A DNA stretch of 64,000 bases from Pseudomonas panipatensis (GTDB taxonomy: Bacteria; Pseudomonadota; Gammaproteobacteria; Pseudomonadales; Pseudomonadaceae). The notes beneath the pieces were generated by a model. It was not told the DNA's origin, searched no databases, and saw nothing but the letters and a program-made list of their open reading frames with translations. The translations under genes and the position numbers were made by a program. Positions 36,850-45,969 of the stretch are shown here, piece after piece (within the stretch, counting starts at the first letter, position 1; every line of letters begins with the position of its first letter). The DNA lies in assembly GCF_900099785.1 (NCBI RefSeq), contig NZ_FNDS01000001.1, forward strand, positions 682,001 to 746,000, in the 5' to 3' direction.

Positions 36850-36878
36850 AAAAAGGGTGCCTTAGGGCACCCTTTTTC
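36850..36878 (+). terminator. Terminator of the tRNA array
   Basis: AAAAAGGGTGCC and GGCACCCTTTTT around a four-base loop; also faces the convergent DUF3828 gene. Confidence 0.9.
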
Positions 36879-36902
36879 GTTTGCGCGTTTTTCTTCCTGA
36901 CC

Positions 36903-37508
36903 TCATGGCTCCGATCGGCGGTTTTGCCTCGCGCAGGCGGAACGCTGGGCGATGGCGCTCCGACTTTCCTTTTCCAGGGCACGCCGCAGGCTTGGCATAT
37001 TCGGTTGCGCCACATCGTCGATGCGCCAGCCGGCACGGGTTTTCGCCAGGCTCAGGCGTGTCGTGCGGCGCCACCCCTGGTTGATGAAGGTGACGCTGAC
37101 GGAGGCGCGCTTCTCGCCGTTCATGCTGATGCTGAGCTGCTCGACGCTCAAGTCATGCTGCCGGCAGGCGCACAGCGGATCGGTGTCCAGCAGCCCGGCG
37201 GCCCCGTTGAGCGCCTTGGCGTTGCCTTCGATCACCGCGCGCAAATCCGCGGTGATCAGGGTGTCGGCGCGGGGATCGTTCAGGCGCACCGGCTTGCCCT
37301 TGGCTTGATAGTTCAGATAGAGCGCCCGCACGAAGCGTTCGATGTCGTTGCTTGGCTCGGCCGCGGGCACAGGCGCCGGCAGTGCGCTGGAGCCGAGCAG
37401 ACAGAGCAACAGCAGCGCCTTGAGTCGGCGCGGCGCTGGATTGCGCGGCAACCCGGGGCGCTCGCCTGTCGATGGTCGGCTGGAAGGAGGGGGCTTCTGG
37501 CGTGGCAT
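36903..37508 (-). CDS. DUF3828 domain exported protein
   Basis: A protein of about 201 residues from ATG 37508 (alternative ATG 37520, 205 residues). An N-terminal basic stretch, then a hydrophobic segment (LKALLLLCLLGSSALPAPVP) act as a signal anchor or signal peptide. The remainder fits DUF3828: ERFVRALYLNYQAKGKPV and AGWRIDDVAQPNMPSLRRAL are the typical flanks, with a C-A-C cysteine pair (PLCACRQHDL) between them. Members are periplasmic and of unknown function. It sits just beyond the tRNA array. Confidence 0.7.
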   Translation of the reverse strand: MPRQKPPPSSRPSTGERPGLPRNPAPRRLKALLLLCLLGSSALPAPVPAAEPSNDIERFVRALYLNYQAKGKPVRLNDPRADTLITADLRAVIEGNAKALNGAAGLLDTDPLCACRQHDLSVEQLSISMNGEKRASVSVTFINQGWRRTTRLSLAKTRAGWRIDDVAQPNMPSLRRALEKESRSAIAQRSACARQNRRSEP

Positions 37509-37520
37509 GTTGATTCTCAT

Positions 37521-37987
37521 CTGCTCGAAAGGCGGCGTGCAGGGTGGCAAGAGCCGAAGTGAGCGGGAATCAGACACGGCCCAAAGGCCGGTGAGACGCT
37601 TCGGGGTGTTCGCAGCGAGCGAATTGACGCAGCCGCGTCGCGACCTGTTCAGAGAGAGGGAAATAATGAATGGGTTATTTCTGAATATGCCGGGTTTTCT
37701 TCCGGGCTGAGTATTCGGGAGTGTCTTGCGAAAGTGCCCTTTCATTGCCTCTTTATAAAGGCTGCAAGATTATTCGATATTGATTTCGGATTGTCCCTAT
37801 TTGCGCGCGGTGGCTGATTTGCTCAGATATCGCCTTCTGCGCGTGTTCGTATCGAAAGCCCCGTCATGCAAGGTTTGCAGCTTGGTCGAAGGCTTTCGGA
37901 TCGCTCTGGTTCGCGGCGAGTAAGTGTTATTTCAGCTCGTCATTATCGGTTCGTGAACACGCCATCCATATTCTGGATAGTGGAATC
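37521..37987. other. Gene-free, lower-GC interval
   Basis: About 470 bases between divergent genes. The DNA from 37650 to 37985 is visibly richer in A and T than its flanks. It should contain the promoters for the DUF3828 and YidB/BON-like genes, but I see no gene or clear repeat. Confidence 0.45.
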
Positions 37988-39028
37988 ATGCATAACGAAT
38001 TCATCGGGAAAATTGTCGCTGAAGTTTCCGGAAAGTGTGCGCTCAATGATGAAAAGACAATAAGGCTGCTCGGTATATTGAGTGGCCTGATCTTTGGTGG
38101 CGGACGCGGCGGACTTGCCGGTTTCATGCAACTGCTGCAGGCGCGCGGTCTCTCGGCGGTGGCGCGCAACTGGCTCGCTGCCGGCGAGGCCCCCGCGCTC
38201 GCCGCCGCGCAGGTGGAGCAGGTGTTCGATCGTCAGTTGCTCGACAGCATCGGCGAGTCGGTCGGGCTGGCCCATGGGCCGGTGCGCATGGCGATCGGCG
38301 TGTCCTTGCCGACGCTCTTCGCCGCCCTCGGCGCGGCGGGGGAGCGGGGCGGGCCGACAGCGCCCCAGGCGTTGCCCTCGCCGATGGCCGATGCGTCCAG
38401 TTATCTCGCCGAATGGAAACGGGGGGACGCCGCTGGCCGGACGTCGATTCGCGTAGGCCGATGGGGCGAAGCGTTCACCTGCATCGGCCGTTGGCGGGGC
38501 TTGCTGGTGCTGGGATTGGGACTGTTGTCCGCCACCCTGCTGCTCAAGCAATGCCAGCACCCAGGCGTCACGCCGCCGCTGGCCGACTCGCCGAGCCAGT
38601 CGGCGGTGGTCGAGGAGCCACCGCGTTTCACCCTGGAGAACCGTGGCCAGCGAACCTATATCAGCGGACAGTTGCTCAGCATCGATGAGCGGGCCAAGCT
38701 GGTGGGCGCCTTGAAGGACAGCTTCGGTGCGGAGAATCTGCGCGGCGATGTCATGGTCAAGCGCAATACCGCTCCGGCGTTGTGGCTGGATCGTCTGGTG
38801 CTGGTGTTGCCGCAATTGAAGTTCGACGGCCTGAAGCTCGGCTTCAACGGCGAGCGTATCCGCGTCGACGCCAGCACCCTGTCGGACCAGCAGCGCATCG
38901 AGCTGGCGCAGCGGTTGCGCGGAACCTTCGGCCGATTCGAGTTCCTCGACTTGTGGAGCCGCGCGCAGGCGGCCTTCGCTGAACTCAAGGTAGCGCCGCT
39001 CAGTGGCGGAGGGTTGGTGGCGCGCTGA
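37988..39028 (+). CDS. YidB-like/BON-like transmembrane protein
   Basis: A 346-residue protein in three parts. Residues 20-115 resemble the YidB/DUF937 fold (GGGRGGLAGFMQLLQARGLS, then AAQVEQVFDRQLLDSIGESV). A membrane helix follows (about 169-186, GLLVLGLGLLSATLLL). The last 150 residues look like one or two BON-type repeats (RTYISGQLLSIDERAKLVGA...LKFDGLKLGF). In many bacteria such YidB-TM-BON chains end in an OmpA-type peptidoglycan-binding domain, which is missing here. It lies between a tRNA array and a conserved backbone gene, so it may be acquired. Function unknown. Confidence 0.65.
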   Translation: MHNEFIGKIVAEVSGKCALNDEKTIRLLGILSGLIFGGGRGGLAGFMQLLQARGLSAVARNWLAAGEAPALAAAQVEQVFDRQLLDSIGESVGLAHGPVRMAIGVSLPTLFAALGAAGERGGPTAPQALPSPMADASSYLAEWKRGDAAGRTSIRVGRWGEAFTCIGRWRGLLVLGLGLLSATLLLKQCQHPGVTPPLADSPSQSAVVEEPPRFTLENRGQRTYISGQLLSIDERAKLVGALKDSFGAENLRGDVMVKRNTAPALWLDRLVLVLPQLKFDGLKLGFNGERIRVDASTLSDQQRIELAQRLRGTFGRFEFLDLWSRAQAAFAELKVAPLSGGGLVAR

Positions 39029-39081
39029 GCGCTGACTGCCACGCCGTGGCGCGCCGCAGCGGCAGGCCGCGGTGCCCTGGA

Positions 39082-39492
39082 TCAGTGCTTGGGCGTGTCG
39101 TCCGGCAGCGCCAGGAGCTGCTTTTCGGTGGTCCAGTCGAACGGCTCGCCATTTTCCTCGGCGCTGTGCCGGCGCTCGTCGAGCTGCTGGTACAGCTCGA
39201 TTTCCTCGTCGGGCATGAAGTGCAGGCAGTCGCCACCGAAGAACCACAGCAGGTCGCGCGGCACCAGGTGGGCGATCTGCGGGTAGCGGTGGAACGTCTG
39301 GCTGATCAGGTCCTGACCCAGGTACTGCGCGCCGACCGGGTCGCGCGGTAGCTCATCGAGCAGTTCGTCGAAGCGTTCGAGGAACAGGCCGTGGTTTTCC
39401 TCCGGGACCTGCTCGGCTTCGCCCAGGGCGCCAAGGATCATGCGCAGGTGCTTGAGCAGGGCGATGTGGTGGTCGAGGTAGGAGATGGCCAT
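39082..39492 (-). CDS. PA2817 family conserved protein
   Basis: A 136-residue acidic cytoplasmic protein rich in conserved Leu/Asp/Glu segments (LDHHIALLKHLRMILGALGE and LLWFFGGDCLHFMPDEEIEL). It corresponds by length and content to a pseudomonad-specific family of unknown function. AGAGGA precedes ATG 39492. It stands alone on the minus strand. Confidence 0.8.
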   Translation of the reverse strand: MAISYLDHHIALLKHLRMILGALGEAEQVPEENHGLFLERFDELLDELPRDPVGAQYLGQDLISQTFHRYPQIAHLVPRDLLWFFGGDCLHFMPDEEIELYQQLDERRHSAEENGEPFDWTTEKQLLALPDDTPKH

Positions 39493-39568
39493 GTGGGGTC
39501 CTCTGCGGATACGGCTGAAACGGCGGCGGAGTATATCGGGTTTCGCCGTGGCTGCCGGGGTTTGCCGT

Positions 39569-39982
39569 TCAACGGATGGGCTGCGACTGCAACTGCCGGC
39601 GCCGGTTGTCGTTGATCTGCCGCTGCTGATCGAGCTGTTGCTGCTGCTGTTGCAGGCGGAACTGCTGCAGGTCGTTGCGCTGCTGCTGCAGTGTCTGGTC
39701 CTGCAGGCGCTGCTGCTGGCGCTGGCGATCGAGGTTCTGCTGCTGGTTCTTGAGTTGCTGCTGTTTCATCTGCAGGCGCTGGTCTTCGTATTGGTAGTGC
39801 TGGTCCTGCTGTTGCAGGCGGCGCTGCTCGGCCTGGCGTTCGAGGCTGTCGATCTGCCGCTGCTGTGGGTCGATGGTCAGGTCCGGCGCCGGCTGCGGGC
39901 GGCTCGGATACAGCCAGGGGTCGGCGCGCAGGGCAGGGCTGCCGAGCAGCAGACCGGCGAGAAGCAGGGGGGCGATACGCAT
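39569..39982 (-). CDS. Glutamine-rich exported protein
   Basis: A 137-residue protein with a signal peptide (residues 1-19, MRIAPLLLAGLLLGSPALRA). The mature chain is dominated by Gln, Arg and Leu (for example QQLKNQQQNLDRQRQQQRLQ), a low-complexity helical or coiled-coil composition. No enzyme motif is visible. The frame extends upstream to 40162 but ATG 39982 fits the signal peptide. It overlaps no other credible gene on the opposite strand. Confidence 0.7.
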   Translation of the reverse strand: MRIAPLLLAGLLLGSPALRADPWLYPSRPQPAPDLTIDPQQRQIDSLERQAEQRRLQQQDQHYQYEDQRLQMKQQQLKNQQQNLDRQRQQQRLQDQTLQQQRNDLQQFRLQQQQQQLDQQRQINDNRRRQLQSQPIR

Positions 39983-40112
39983 GGCGGCGCTCTCCGATTC
40001 ACAGGATTCTTCCAGTGTGCGCCGGATATCGGTCGACGGCATGCGCGGGAGCATGCTTTGCGCCGAAACGGCAAGGGCGCCGTACCACCCCCTTGCCGTG
40101 ATTCGCCGGACG

Positions 40113-42551
40113 TCAATCGCGAACCTGCCCGCGCAGCGCTTCCTTGGCGAAGTCGTCGACATCGATCACCCGGCGCCGCGCGGCTTCGGCGGCGTGCAGG
40201 CGCTCCGCCTGAGCCACGTCGAACACGCCCGCGGCCCGCGCCGCGTCGATCGGCGACTGGCCGGCGGCCGGTCGCACCTCGCCGTTCTTGAGGGCCTGCT
40301 GCAGTTGCTGGTGCAGCGGCGCTGTCTCGCGCAACTGCGTGTAGGCGCGCTCCAGGTCGGCGATCGGGTCCTGTTCGCCGTGGGGCAGGAAGGTGCCGTA
40401 GAGAATCGCCTGCAATGACGGGTCGTCCAGCGGGCGGCCGAGGATGCCGGCGATCTCGGCGTCCAGCGCATCGCTGGGGCCCTTGTGGCGCCGGCCTAGG
40501 GGGAACACCAGGGGTTTCAGCAGACAGCCGATGAGGCGGTTGGGGAAATTCTCCAGCAGTCCGGCGAGGGCTTCCTCGGCTTTCGCCAGGTTTTCTTCCA
40601 TGGCCCAGCGCAGCAGCGGTTGCAGGTATTCGGCATGGTTGAGGTCGTGGTAGCGCTTGAGCGCCGCCGAGCCCAGGTAGAGGTGGCTGAGGGCGTCACC
40701 GAGGCGCGCGGAAAGGCGCTCGCGGCGTTTCAGTTCGCCGCCGAGCAGCATCATGCTGACGTCGGTGAGCAGGGCGAAGCTCGCTGCCAGCCGGTTCAGC
40801 CCACGGTAGTAGGGGCGCGCGACGCGGTCGCCGGGCACTGTGTCGAAGCTGCCCAGGCCGAGCCCGAGCAGCAGGCTGCTGGCGGCGTTGCCGACGGCGA
40901 AGCCGATGTGGTCGAGCAGCAGGCGGTCGAACTCGCGGAGCGCCTGCGCCTTGTCCTCGCGCCGGGCCAGGGCCATTTCCGCGAGCACGTAGGGATGGCA
41001 GCGGATGGCGCCCTGGCCGAAGATCATCAGGTTGCGCGAGAGGATGTTGGCGCCTTCCACGGTGATGAAGATGGGCGCGTTCTGCCAGGCGCGGCCGAGG
41101 TAGTTGCGTGGACCGAGGATGATGCCCTTGCCGCCGTGGATGTCCATGGCGTGGGTGATGCACTCGCGGCCGCGTTCGGTCAGGTGGTACTTGAGGATCG
41201 CCGAGAGCACCGAGGGTTTCTCGCCGAGGTCCACCGCGTGGGCGGTGAGGATGCGCGCACTGTCCATCATCCAGGCGTTGCCGCCGATGCGCGCCAGGGC
41301 CGCCTGAATCCCCTCGAAGGCAGCGATGGGCAGGTTGAACTGCTCGCGGATCTGCGCATAGCGGCCGCTGCTGTAGCCGCACGCCTTGGCCGCGCTGGTG
41401 CCGACCGCCGGCAGGGAGATCGAGCGGCCCACCGACAGGCAATTCATCAGCATCATCCAGCCTTTGCCGATCATTTCCTGGCCGCCGATGATGCAGTCCA
41501 GCGGCACGAAGACGTCCTTGCCGGCATTCGGTCCGTTCATGAAGGCCGCGCCCAGCGGCAGGTGGCGCCGGCCGATCTCGACGCCGGGGGTGTCGGTGGG
41601 AATCAGCGCCAGGGTGATGCCGAGGTTCTCCCGCTCGCCGAGCAGGTGCTCCGGGTCGTGGCACTTGAAGGCCAGGCCGAGCAGGGTGGCCACCGGGCCG
41701 AGGGTGATGTAGCGCTTCTCCCAGGTCAGGCGCAGGCCGATGACTTCCTCGCCGCGCCAGAGTCCCTTGCAGACGATGCCGATGTCGCTCATGCCGCTGG
41801 CGTCGGAGCCGGCCTGCGGGCTGGTCAGGGCGAAGCAGGGAATATCCTCGCCGCGCGCCAGGCTCGGCAGGTAGCGCTGGCGCTGTGCGTCGGTGCCGTA
41901 GTGCAGCAGCAGTTCGGCCGGGCCGAGGGAGTTGGGCACCATCACGGTGGAGGCCAGGTCGCCGCTGCGGCTGGCCAGCTTCATCACCACCTGGGAGTGG
42001 GCGAAGGCGGAGAAGCCCTTGCCGCCGTATTGCTGGGGAATGATCAGGCCGAAGAAGCCCTGCGCCTTGATGAAGGCCCAGACCTCGGCCGGCAGGTCCA
42101 TGCGCTGGGCGATGTCCCAGTCATTGACCATGGCGCAGAGCTGTTCGGTGGGGCCGTCGATGAACGCCTGTTCCTCCTCGCTGAGCTGCGGCGCCGGGTA
42201 GCCGAGCAGTTTGCTCCAGTCCGGACGGCCGCTGAACAGCTCGCCGTCCCACCACACGGTGCCGGCTTCGATGGCTTCGCGTTCGGTGTCGGACATCGGC
42301 GGCAGGGCTTTCTCGAACCAGGCGAACAGCGGCGCGCTGAACCACCGGCGGCGAAGCTCCGGCAGCAGCAGGACGGCGCTCAGCGCCAGCCAGGGCAGCC
42401 AGAGGACGAGCATCCAGCCGTGGGCATGGCTGAACAGGCCCATGAAGATCAGATAGACGGCGATCATGCCCAGCGCCGGCGCCGGGGCGCTGCGCCGGTG
42501 GGCCAGCCAGGCGCAGCCGAGGATGAGTACGAGCAACCAGAGCCAGGTCAT
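40113..42551 (-). CDS. fadE: Acyl-CoA dehydrogenase FadE
   Basis: An 812-residue FadE, near the 814 residues of the E. coli enzyme. Two N-terminal hydrophobic segments (3-18, 27-60) anchor it at the membrane. The FAD/acyl-CoA core spans about 130-520 (ICKGLWRGEEV..., ITVEGANILSRNLMIFGQGA), followed by the DUF1974 C-terminal region. It catalyses the first oxidation of beta-oxidation. AAGGAGG lies six bases before ATG 42551; the frame open to 43364 belongs to no earlier start. Confidence 0.93.
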   Translation of the reverse strand: MTWLWLLVLILGCAWLAHRRSAPAPALGMIAVYLIFMGLFSHAHGWMLVLWLPWLALSAVLLLPELRRRWFSAPLFAWFEKALPPMSDTEREAIEAGTVWWDGELFSGRPDWSKLLGYPAPQLSEEEQAFIDGPTEQLCAMVNDWDIAQRMDLPAEVWAFIKAQGFFGLIIPQQYGGKGFSAFAHSQVVMKLASRSGDLASTVMVPNSLGPAELLLHYGTDAQRQRYLPSLARGEDIPCFALTSPQAGSDASGMSDIGIVCKGLWRGEEVIGLRLTWEKRYITLGPVATLLGLAFKCHDPEHLLGERENLGITLALIPTDTPGVEIGRRHLPLGAAFMNGPNAGKDVFVPLDCIIGGQEMIGKGWMMLMNCLSVGRSISLPAVGTSAAKACGYSSGRYAQIREQFNLPIAAFEGIQAALARIGGNAWMMDSARILTAHAVDLGEKPSVLSAILKYHLTERGRECITHAMDIHGGKGIILGPRNYLGRAWQNAPIFITVEGANILSRNLMIFGQGAIRCHPYVLAEMALARREDKAQALREFDRLLLDHIGFAVGNAASSLLLGLGLGSFDTVPGDRVARPYYRGLNRLAASFALLTDVSMMLLGGELKRRERLSARLGDALSHLYLGSAALKRYHDLNHAEYLQPLLRWAMEENLAKAEEALAGLLENFPNRLIGCLLKPLVFPLGRRHKGPSDALDAEIAGILGRPLDDPSLQAILYGTFLPHGEQDPIADLERAYTQLRETAPLHQQLQQALKNGEVRPAAGQSPIDAARAAGVFDVAQAERLHAAEAARRRVIDVDDFAKEALRGQVRD

Positions 42552-42707
42552 GGGCTTTCCTCCTTGGGGAATCACGGGCGATCCCTTCAGCGTAGCCGGG
42601 CCGCCCGTGACGGGATGGCGGCATGCCCGGCGAGCTTGTCCGGATCGCCCTGATGGCCCGGCGGGCGGACTGGTTAGACTGGCGACTCGCCCCAGGGAGA
42701 GCACGCC

Positions 42708-43379
42708 ATGCAGGACTACTTGAAACCCGCCCGCTTCGTGGACAGCGATCACCCGTCGGTGATCGAGTTCGCCGAGCGTCATCGCGGCGCCAGCGAGGAC
42801 CCGCGCGCGCAGGCGGTGGCGCTGTATTACGCGGTGCGCGACGGCATCCGCTACAACCCCTACGTGTTCAGTCTCGACCCAGGCACGCTGCTGGGCAGCC
42901 ATGCGCTGCGCGAGGGGCAGTCCTACTGCGTGCCCAAGGCCATCCTGCTCGCCGCCTGTGCGCGCCATTGCGGGATTCCCGCGCGCATCGGCCTGGCCGA
43001 CGTGAAGAACCACCTGGCCACGCCGCGCCTGCTGGCCCTGCTGGGCAGCGAGGTGTTCGCCATGCATGGCTATACCGAGCTGTTCCTCGACGGCCGCTGG
43101 GTCAAGGCCACGCCGGCCTTCAACCTCGAACTGTGCGACGCCTTCGGCGTGCTGCCGCTGGCGTTCGATGGGCGCAGCGACAGTGTCTTCCATCCGTTCA
43201 ACCGCAACGGTGAGCGGCACATGGAGTACCTGCGCGATCATGGCCATTTCGCCGACCTGCCCGAGGCACTGTTCTTCGGCCATCTGCGGCACTGCTATCC
43301 GCACTTGTTCGACGCCGCGGCGCTGCCCCTGGCCGGCGATCTGCAGGGCGAAGCGGCGAGCCATGACGGCAATCGATAG
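42708..43379 (+). CDS. Transglutaminase-like superfamily protein
   Basis: A 223-residue protein with a transglutaminase-like core: catalytic-type Cys in REGQSYCVPKAILLAA, His in MHGYTELFLDGRW. The usual third residue, Asp in a V-D-P-T turn, reads VKATPAFN here, a variant seen in several proteobacterial members. Function unknown; possibly a peptidase or an inactive relative. It lies between fadE and a GST gene, both on other transcripts. Confidence 0.8.
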   Translation: MQDYLKPARFVDSDHPSVIEFAERHRGASEDPRAQAVALYYAVRDGIRYNPYVFSLDPGTLLGSHALREGQSYCVPKAILLAACARHCGIPARIGLADVKNHLATPRLLALLGSEVFAMHGYTELFLDGRWVKATPAFNLELCDAFGVLPLAFDGRSDSVFHPFNRNGERHMEYLRDHGHFADLPEALFFGHLRHCYPHLFDAAALPLAGDLQGEAASHDGNR

Positions 43380-43493
43380 TCACCATCAGTACGCTCGTCT
43401 TTTCTATTGGCGCGGCGCCCGGTAGGGTGCCTGCATCGAAAACGGGCCGTCCCGCGGCCTCGTCGTCACGCCAAGAACAAGAGGCTGCACGCC

Positions 43494-44114
43494 ATGCTGA
43501 AAATCTGGGGCCGGATGAATTCTTCCAATGTGCGCAAGGCGCTCTGGTGCGCGGAGGAGGCCGGCCTGGCCTACGAGCGTATCGACGCCGGCGGCGCCTT
43601 TGGCCTGGTCAACGAACCGCCGTACCGCGCGCTGAACCCCAACGGCGTGGTGCCGACCCTGGAGGACGACGGCCTGGTGCTCTGGGAGTCCAACGCCATC
43701 GTCCGCTACCTGGCGGCGCAGTACGCGCCGGGCAGCCTCTATCCACACGACCCACGGCAGCGCGCCAGCGCCGACAAATGGATGGACTGGACCACCTCGA
43801 CCTTCGCCGGTCCGTTCCGCACGGTGTTCTGGGGCACCCTGCGCACCCCGCCGGAGCAGCGCGACCCGGCCGCCATCGCCGCGGCCATCGACGCCTGCGC
43901 CAAGGCCCTGGCGGTGCCGGAGCAGACCCTGGCGCGGCAGCCGTATCTCTCCGGCGAGCATTTCGCCATGGGCGATATTCCGCTGGGCAGCTTCATCTAT
44001 GCTTGGTTCGAGATGCCCATCGAACGCCCGCCACTGCCGCACCTGGCGGCCTGGTACGCGCGTCTGCGCGAGCGCCCGGCCTATCGCAAGGCGGTGATGA
44101 CGGCACTGACCTGA
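43494..44114 (+). CDS. Glutathione S-transferase
   Basis: A 206-residue GST of the zeta/beta-like group. The thioredoxin fold begins MLKIWGRMNSSNVRKALWCA with Ser/Asn in the activating position, then NPNGVVPTLEDDGLVLWESN (G-site). The all-helical C-terminal domain starts around residue 90. ATG 43494 follows AGGCTG; the frame is open upstream to 43407 but that stretch has no folding signature. It is a single gene. Confidence 0.88.
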   Translation: MLKIWGRMNSSNVRKALWCAEEAGLAYERIDAGGAFGLVNEPPYRALNPNGVVPTLEDDGLVLWESNAIVRYLAAQYAPGSLYPHDPRQRASADKWMDWTTSTFAGPFRTVFWGTLRTPPEQRDPAAIAAAIDACAKALAVPEQTLARQPYLSGEHFAMGDIPLGSFIYAWFEMPIERPPLPHLAAWYARLRERPAYRKAVMTALT

Positions 44115-44206
44115 GGGGTTCCGCGCACCGGTAAAGGTTGCATTTGCCGGCGCGCGGCCTTATCTAGCTGTTCCATTTCGCCGCCGCTCCAGCCACGGGA
44201 AATTCC

Positions 44207-45139
44207 ATGAGTTCCGCGCTTTCCATCCGTCAATTGACGAAAACCTACGGCAACGGTTTCCAGGCCCTGAAGGGGATCGATCTGGACGTCGCCGAGGGCG
44301 ATTTCTTCGCCTTGCTCGGCCCCAACGGCGCCGGCAAGTCCACCACCATCGGCATCCTCTCGACCCTGGTGAACAAGACCAGCGGCACGGTCAGCGTGTT
44401 CGGCCATGACCTGGACCGCGACCCCGCCGGGCTCAAGCGCTGCCTCGGGGTGGTGCCGCAGGAGTTCAACTTCAACCAGTTCGAGAAGGTCTTCGACATC
44501 GTCGTGACCCAGGCCGGTTACTACGGCATCCCGGTGCGCATCGCCAGGGAGCGCGCGGAGAAGTACCTGACCCAGCTCGGCCTGTGGGACAAGCGCAATT
44601 CCGCCTCCCGCGAGCTGTCCGGCGGCATGAAGCGCCGCCTGATGATCGCTCGCGCGCTGGTCCACGAACCGCGCCTGCTGATCCTCGACGAACCCACCGC
44701 GGGGGTGGATATCGAACTGCGCCGCTCGATGTGGAACTTCCTCACCGAGCTGAACCAGCAGGGCATCAGCATCATCCTCACCACCCACTACCTGGAAGAG
44801 GCCGAGCAGCTCTGCCGCAATATCGCGATCATCGACCACGGCACCATCGTCGAGAACACCAGCATGCGCAAGCTGCTCACCCAGCTGCATGTGGAAACCT
44901 TCCTGCTCGACCTCAAGGAGGCCTTGAGCGAGGCGCCGGCGCTGGCCGGCTACCCCGCGCGGCTGATCGATGACCACACCCTGGAGGTGCAGGTGGAGAA
45001 GGCGCAGGGCATCAACGGCCTGTTCGTCGAGCTGGGCGCCCGTGGCATCGAAGTCCTGAGCATGCGCAACAAGACCAATCGTCTCGAGGAGCTGTTCGTG
45101 TCCCTGGTCGAGAAGAACCTGTCGAAGGTGGCCGTATGA
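44207..45139 (+). CDS. ABC-2 type exporter ATP-binding protein
   Basis: A 310-residue ATPase of the YadG/DRA class. Walker A is GPNGAGKSTT, the signature ELSGGMKRRLMIA, Walker B LLILDEPTAGVD, and the switch LTTHY. A C-terminal extension of about 70 residues follows. Its stop overlaps the permease start (ATGA at 45136-45139), so the pair forms one exporter. Substrate unknown; this subfamily is linked to drugs or polysaccharide-like exports. Confidence 0.9.
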   Translation: MSSALSIRQLTKTYGNGFQALKGIDLDVAEGDFFALLGPNGAGKSTTIGILSTLVNKTSGTVSVFGHDLDRDPAGLKRCLGVVPQEFNFNQFEKVFDIVVTQAGYYGIPVRIARERAEKYLTQLGLWDKRNSASRELSGGMKRRLMIARALVHEPRLLILDEPTAGVDIELRRSMWNFLTELNQQGISIILTTHYLEEAEQLCRNIAIIDHGTIVENTSMRKLLTQLHVETFLLDLKEALSEAPALAGYPARLIDDHTLEVQVEKAQGINGLFVELGARGIEVLSMRNKTNRLEELFVSLVEKNLSKVAV

Positions 45140-45915
45140 GTTTCGAGCTGCGCGCCAACGCCATCGCCCTGAAGACCATCATCCACCGCGAGGTGCGCCG
45201 CTTCGTGCGCATCTGGCCGCAGACCCTGCTGCCGCCGGCGATCACCATGGTTCTGTACTTCGTCATCTTCGGCAACCTGATCGGCCGGCAGATCGGCGAC
45301 ATGGGCGGCTTCAGCTACATGCAGTACATCGTGCCGGGGCTGATCATGATGTCGGTGATCACCAACTCCTACGGAAACGTGGTGTCGAGCTTCTTCGGCA
45401 GCAAGTTCCAGCGCAACATCGAGGAGCTGCTGGTGTCGCCGGTGTCGCCGCACACCATCCTCCTCGGTTACATCGTCGGCGGCGTGCTGCGCGGCCTGGC
45501 GGTGGGGGTGATCGTCACCGTGCTGTCGCTGTTCTTCACCCGCCTGCAGATGCACCACGTCGGCATCACCGTGCTGGTGGTGCTGCTGACCGCGACCATC
45601 TTTTCCCTCGGCGGCTTCATCAACGCGGTCTATGCGCGCAACTTCGATGACATCTCGATCATCCCGACCTTCGTGCTGACGCCGCTGACCTACCTGGGCG
45701 GGGTGTTCTATTCGATCCACATGCTGCCGGCGTTCTGGCAGACGGTGTCGCTGGCCAACCCCATCCTGCACATGGTCAACGCCTTCCGCTACGGCATCCT
45801 CGGCGTTTCCGACATCCAGATCGGCGTCGCCGTCGCCTTCATGCTGGTGGCCACGGTGCTGCTCTACATCGTCTGCATCCGCCTGCTGGTGAGCGGACGC
45901 GGCATGCGCCAGTAG
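45136..45915 (+). CDS. ABC-2 type exporter permease
   Basis: A 259-residue permease with six membrane helices, the YadH/ABC2 family partner of the ATPase upstream. Recognisable features are TIIHREVRRFVRIWPQTLLP near the start, the conserved VISSFFGSKFQRNIEELLVS segment and GGVFYSIHMLP near residue 190. It is translated from an ATG overlapping the ATPase stop. A terminator follows. Confidence 0.9.
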   Translation: MSFELRANAIALKTIIHREVRRFVRIWPQTLLPPAITMVLYFVIFGNLIGRQIGDMGGFSYMQYIVPGLIMMSVITNSYGNVVSSFFGSKFQRNIEELLVSPVSPHTILLGYIVGGVLRGLAVGVIVTVLSLFFTRLQMHHVGITVLVVLLTATIFSLGGFINAVYARNFDDISIIPTFVLTPLTYLGGVFYSIHMLPAFWQTVSLANPILHMVNAFRYGILGVSDIQIGVAVAFMLVATVLLYIVCIRLLVSGRGMRQ

Positions 45916-45937
45916 CCGTCGTCTCCGTGTCGCCGGC

Positions 45938-45969
45938 AAGGCCCCGCCTCCCATGGAGCGGGGCCTTTT
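45938..45969 (+). terminator. Terminator of the ABC-2 operon
   Basis: AAGGCCCCGC pairs with GCGGGGCCTT around a ten-base loop, followed by TTTT. Confidence 0.87.

Noticed and set aside
40620-42653. Long open frame antisense to fadE (plus strand)
   Set aside because: Composition is Ala/Glu/Gln/Arg-rich nonsense caused by the GC-rich third codon positions of fadE.
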